Source of the DNA: Bacteroidales bacterium
GTDB taxonomy: Bacteria > Bacteroidota > Bacteroidia > Bacteroidales > UBA932
Assembly (NCBI GenBank): GCA_017478685.1
Contig: JAFVDC010000016.1
Location: 1 to 9,105, forward strand
Direction of reading: 5' to 3'
DNA: 9,105 bases
Shown here: piece by piece, positions 6,594 through 9,105 of the stretch
Layout of the letters: every line of letters starts with the position of its first letter
How positions within the stretch are numbered: the first letter of the stretch is position 1
Translations under genes and position numbers: made by a program
Notes under the pieces: generated by a model
Seen by the model: the letters and a program-made list of their open reading frames with translations, nothing else
Told to the model about the DNA's origin: nothing
Database searches by the model: none

Positions 6594-7943
6594 TTACTTG
6601 ACTAATTCTGTGGCTGCATTCCAGGATAAATTCTCCTTGTAGAACGCATCCAGCACGCGGGACCCCATCCTGGGCAGGTACATTGAAAGTCCGCTGTATG
6701 AATCGGCATTAATTTGAATCCCAAGGAAGGACGGAGTGTGGTCCTTGTAAATCACAACCTTTCCAAGGGCGGCGTCAAACTCCTGAAGGTCTTCCTCAGA
6801 TGCACCGGATTTGGCCAGGATGTCCCTCAAGTCATAGAAGAAATGCCGGCCGGCGCGGTAGTAACGCTGGATGGAATCTGCATTAACGGCGCCCATGGCA
6901 ACGCGGTATTTCTGGAACAGGGGCTTGCATACCGCGGCAAAATCTTCCAGGTAACGGGTGTCCACCGCCGAAATTGTGGCGCAGCGGGTGTCAGTGCCTT
7001 CCGGGAGGACCCTGTACTGTTCAAAATAGTCCCGGCACACCTGAACGGGATCCGGGGAATCCGTGACAAGGCGCGAGGCCAGGATCTTATAGTTAAAGCC
7101 ATCGGCAAGAATTTCAGTGGGAGAAAAACCTATTACGGAGGCCATGTCCTTGAGTTCGTAGGCAACCTCTATGCAGGCCATGAGGCAGGCGTCGAAAAGG
7201 ATGTAGTCCATATGGCACGGCAGGGCGTCACGGAAAGCCCTTATTTCCATTTCAACGGACCCTGAGGGGTCGTCGTCCTGGCCGATTGACTTTACATGAG
7301 GATACTCAGGAAGGGGCTCGAACTCCTCCTGGGAGAAAACTCCGCGGCCCCTTATGGACAGGGTGGACAAGGAACTGCCGCCATGGGCTTGCTCGTATAC
7401 CGCGGGGTCCTTGTAATAGCCGTCCGGAAGATAGCCTGTGCCATGGGAAGAGAGGACTATCCCATAGTGGCTTCCGGGGAATTCGTCCACAACGGTCTGG
7501 AGGGCCTCCTTCATGACATTGCCGCCGAACATCTGGTCAAAGCCTCCCCAAGTACGGATGGTATCACGCACGGCTTTTCCGTTTCTGTCGCGGTATAGCC
7601 GGTATAGGGCTGCCGGAGCCTCCATTTCCTTTTTTGAGCCGATGCGTGAAAACACCACCAGCACATGCTCAGTGGCAAAAATGCCGGAAGGGATGTCGCT
7701 GTCCTCCAGTTCCGCAAGGTCATCGGAGAGATACCCGGCAAGGGAGTTTCGGCCTCCGGACACCATGATCATTACATTACGGTCTATAACGGGGGTTACC
7801 CTGCCCTTGGTCTGGGGAACATAAGATGAGCCTTCGGAGGCATGGTGGTTTGTCTCGAAATAGCGGTCCTTGGCGCAGGAGAGAGCCAGTGCCAGAAGGA
7901 TTGCGAGGGGGAAGAAAACCCGTATTTTACGTAAATACCTCAT
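6594..7943 (-). CDS. Clostripain-family (C11) cysteine protease, lipoprotein
   Basis: This is a predicted surface or periplasmic cysteine endopeptidase of family C11 (clan CD), the group of clostripain and of B. fragilis fragipain, which usually cut after Arg or Lys. From the ATG at 7943 it has 449 residues: a charged start (MRYLRKIR), a hydrophobic core, and a lipoprotein-type cleavage site LALSC with C23 as the lipidated cysteine. The catalytic dyad is visible as H167 in VLSSHGTGYLPDG and C253 in ILFDACLMACIE. The His-to-Cys spacing is 86 residues, longer than I recall for characterised C11 enzymes, and the extra stretch includes a basic SIRGRGVF segment (196-203) that could be an autoprocessing site. 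Two in-frame ATGs lie upstream (7973 and 7994), but using them would bury the predicted promoter and lengthen the signal peptide n-region. It is first in the run clostripain-sppA-nuclease and divergent from the dipeptidyl peptidase III gene. The substrate is unknown. Confidence 0.87.
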   Translation of the reverse strand: MRYLRKIRVFFPLAILLALALSCAKDRYFETNHHASEGSSYVPQTKGRVTPVIDRNVMIMVSGGRNSLAGYLSDDLAELEDSDIPSGIFATEHVLVVFSRIGSKKEMEAPAALYRLYRDRNGKAVRDTIRTWGGFDQMFGGNVMKEALQTVVDEFPGSHYGIVLSSHGTGYLPDGYYKDPAVYEQAHGGSSLSTLSIRGRGVFSQEEFEPLPEYPHVKSIGQDDDPSGSVEMEIRAFRDALPCHMDYILFDACLMACIEVAYELKDMASVIGFSPTEILADGFNYKILASRLVTDSPDPVQVCRDYFEQYRVLPEGTDTRCATISAVDTRYLEDFAAVCKPLFQKYRVAMGAVNADSIQRYYRAGRHFFYDLRDILAKSGASEEDLQEFDAALGKVVIYKDHTPSFLGIQINADSYSGLSMYLPRMGSRVLDAFYKENLSWNAATELVK

Positions 7944-7952
7944 CTTATCTCG

Positions 7953-7960
7953 CAAAGTTA
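7953..7960 (-). promoter_or_regulatory. Bacteroidota -7 promoter element for the clostripain-sppA-nuclease operon
   Basis: The minus strand reads TAACTTTG, an exact match to the Bacteroidota -7 consensus TAnnTTTG. A TTTG that could serve as the -33 element lies upstream on the same strand at 7986-7983, 22 nt away, slightly longer than the usual roughly 19-20. The box ends only 9 nt before the ATG at 7943, so the transcript would have a very short or almost absent leader. That is unusual but compatible with the weak use of Shine-Dalgarno pairing in this phylum. Predicted from motif only. Confidence 0.5.
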
Positions 7961-7973
7961 ATGAAATTTTCAT
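7961..7973. repeat. Perfect inverted repeat ATGAAA-T-TTTCAT between the divergent -7 boxes
   Basis: Two 6-bp arms mirror each other around a single central T. The repeat occupies the space between the two opposed -7 boxes (7953-7960 on the minus strand, 7973-7980 on the plus strand), so a protein bound here would touch both promoters. AT-rich palindromes of this size also arise by chance, and a minus-strand in-frame ATG (7971-7973) forms one arm. Operator function is inference. Confidence 0.35.
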
Positions 7974-7980
7974 ATATTTG
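7973..7980 (+). promoter_or_regulatory. Bacteroidota -7 promoter element for the dipeptidyl peptidase III gene
   Basis: The plus strand reads TATATTTG, an exact TAnnTTTG match, 22 nt before the ATG at 8003. This would give a leader of roughly 15-18 nt. No good TTTG is seen at the -33 distance (about 7949-7953 reads ctcgc), so the promoter may be weak or activator-dependent. Its last five bases form part of the 12-bp palindrome at 7976-7987. Predicted from motif only. Confidence 0.45.
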
Positions 7981-7987
7981 TACAAAT
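7976..7987. promoter_or_regulatory. 12-bp perfect palindrome ATTTGTACAAAT, possible operator
   Basis: This perfectly self-complementary 12-mer overlaps the TTTG of the plus-strand -7 box and, by its symmetry, also contains the minus-strand TTTG that fits a -33 element. A single regulator dimer here could control both protease genes at once. It may also simply be the by-product of two opposed TTTG promoter elements lying next to each other. No regulator gene is present in the window. Confidence 0.4.
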
Positions 7988-8002
7988 GGAACAAATACGC
8001 TT

Positions 8003-9105
8003 ATGAAACAATTTGCAAAGACAATGATATCGCTGCTTGGAAGCGCCGCCATCGTGGGCGGCTGCGGGGCTCCGTCGGACAAACCGGAGAATGACTTCAA
8101 ATACACCATAGACTCTTTCGCAGACCTCAAGGTGATGCGTTACCAGATTCCCGGCTGGGAAAACCTTACCCTCCAGCAGAAGGAATACGCCTATCACCTT
8201 GCCGAAGCCGCAAAATACGGCCGTGACATACTCTGGGACCAGAATTGCAAGGACAACCTCAGGGTGCGTCACGCCATTGAGGCCATCCTGGAAACCCCGG
8301 CCGAAGACAGCGAAGACTACAGGAATTTCGTGGTCTACGCAAAAAGGGTGTTCTTCTCCAACGGCATCCATCACCATTACGCAGAGGACAAGATTTTCCC
8401 CGCCTGCCCCAGGGAGTATTTCGCTTCGCTCCTTGACAAGGCCGGAGTAACAGACCCCGGCCTCCTGGATATCATCTATGACCCCGCCATCTATCCCCAG
8501 AGGCGCTCCACGGAAACGTCCGGAGACATAGTGAAACAGTCGGCCGTGAACTTCTATGAAAACGTCACCCGCTCAGAGGTGGAGAAGTACTATGCCGGAA
8601 TAGTGGACCCCAAAGACCCCCATCCCATTTCCTACGGCCTCAACACCAAGGTCGTGAAGGGCAAGGACGGCGTCATCCGGGAGCGTCCCTGGAAGGTTGG
8701 AGGCATCTACTCCCCTGCCATTGAGAAAATCTGCGAAGAACTTGCAAAGGCCCGCGAGGTTGCCGAAAATGACATCCAGAAGCGTGCCCTGGGGCTCCTC
8801 ATTGAGTATTACAATACCGGAGACCTCCGCAAGTGGGACCAGTTCAATATCGAATGGGTGAAGGACACCATCGGCACGGTGGATTTCATCAACGGCTTCA
8901 TCGAGGACTACAATGACCCTCTGGGCCGAAAAGCCTCCTGGGAAGGCTACGTGAACATCAAGGACTTCGAGGCTGCCGCCCGCACCGTGACCCTGTCGGC
9001 CAACGACCAGTGGTTCGAGGACCATTCCCCGGTGGACCCGCGTTTTAAGAAATCGGTCTGCAAGGGAATTTCCGCGCGGGTCGTCAATGTCGGCGTCATC
9101 GCCGG
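8003..9105 (+). CDS. Dipeptidyl peptidase III (M49), lipoprotein, N-terminal part
   Basis: The frame is open from ATG at 8003 to the right edge, giving 367 complete codons of a longer gene. M49 enzymes are zinc metallopeptidases that remove dipeptides from the N-terminus of short peptides. Residues 1-21 are a lipoprotein signal peptide with lipobox VGGC (C21), so the protein should be exported and lipidated. Family hallmarks seen here are FFSNGIHHHY (about 117-126), a TETSGDIV stretch near 170-177, and the FINGFIEDYNDPLGRKASWEG block (beginning about residue 297), which matches the Bacteroides-type enzyme as I know it. The zinc motif HExxGH lies further downstream and is not in the window, so catalytic competence cannot be judged. 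The first ATG on the transcript (7986) is out of frame. The gene diverges from the clostripain-type gene across a 59-bp gap, and both encode secreted lipoprotein peptidases, suggesting a shared role in peptide breakdown. Confidence 0.9.
   Translation, partial: MKQFAKTMISLLGSAAIVGGCGAPSDKPENDFKYTIDSFADLKVMRYQIPGWENLTLQQKEYAYHLAEAAKYGRDILWDQNCKDNLRVRHAIEAILETPAEDSEDYRNFVVYAKRVFFSNGIHHHYAEDKIFPACPREYFASLLDKAGVTDPGLLDIIYDPAIYPQRRSTETSGDIVKQSAVNFYENVTRSEVEKYYAGIVDPKDPHPISYGLNTKVVKGKDGVIRERPWKVGGIYSPAIEKICEELAKAREVAENDIQKRALGLLIEYYNTGDLRKWDQFNIEWVKDTIGTVDFINGFIEDYNDPLGRKASWEGYVNIKDFEAAARTVTLSANDQWFEDHSPVDPRFKKSVCKGISARVVNVGVIA

Noticed and set aside
6151..6642. Plus-strand open frame of 163 codons opposite sppA
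   Set aside because: It is antisense to the intact first S49 domain and transmembrane anchor of sppA and has no features of its own.
7944..7994. Longer N-terminus for the clostripain-type protein (17 extra residues from ATG 7994, or 10 from ATG 7973)
   Set aside because: It would place the TAACTTTG promoter box inside the coding sequence and move the signal peptide's charged region far from the hydrophobic core; not fully excluded.
7970..8377. Minus-strand open frame of 135 codons opposite the start of the dipeptidyl peptidase III gene
   Set aside because: The plus strand encodes a lipoprotein signal peptide and M49 sequence here; this frame has no support.

Overview
The window looks like ordinary chromosomal DNA from a member of the Bacteroidota, most likely Bacteroidales. 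The reasons are a TAnnTTTG-type -7 promoter element facing each way in the one real intergenic gap, little sign of Shine-Dalgarno sites, two surface lipoproteins (a C11 clostripain-type protease and an M49 dipeptidyl peptidase III), and an AddB-like nuclease without an N-terminal Walker A motif. The DNA is moderately GC-rich and almost wholly coding. I see no RNA genes, insertion sequences, CRISPR arrays or phage genes. The genus assignment is inference only.

Left block (+ strand, 1-2046): the last 23 codons of an unidentified gene, then three tightly packed genes that look co-transcribed. These are pssA (CDP-diacylglycerol-serine O-phosphatidyltransferase, with an intact CDP-alcohol phosphotransferase motif), a type I mannose-6-phosphate isomerase-like cupin, and a small Hsp15-like S4 RNA-binding protein. 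The gene overlaps (25 and 17 nt) suggest translational coupling. The isomerase-like protein has lost three of the four expected metal ligands, so it is probably not a working isomerase. This is the most unusual protein in the window.

Middle block (- strand, 7943 down to 2043): a three-gene run in the order C11 clostripain-family lipoprotein, sppA (67K-type membrane signal peptide peptidase, both catalytic residues present), and a 919-residue AddB-like PD-(D/E)XK exonuclease with an iron-sulfur staple. The gaps are 15 and 3 nt. The nuclease starts with TTG, in the same reading frame as sppA and just after its TAG stop. Its 3' end meets the S4 gene head-on, with the two stop codons overlapping by 4 bp and no room for a terminator.

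Right block (+ strand, 8003 to the window edge): the N-terminal 367 residues of a dipeptidyl peptidase III lipoprotein, transcribed away from the clostripain gene. The 59-bp gap between these two protease genes holds back-to-back promoters and two perfect palindromes that overlap or sit between the promoter elements, so the two genes may be co-regulated. The theme of this side is envelope and extracellular proteolysis (C11 endopeptidase, SppA, DPP III), with the DNA-repair nuclease apparently carried along in the operon. I found no clear previously undescribed multi-gene system. The best leads are the degenerate isomerase-like cupin and the symmetric divergent promoter.
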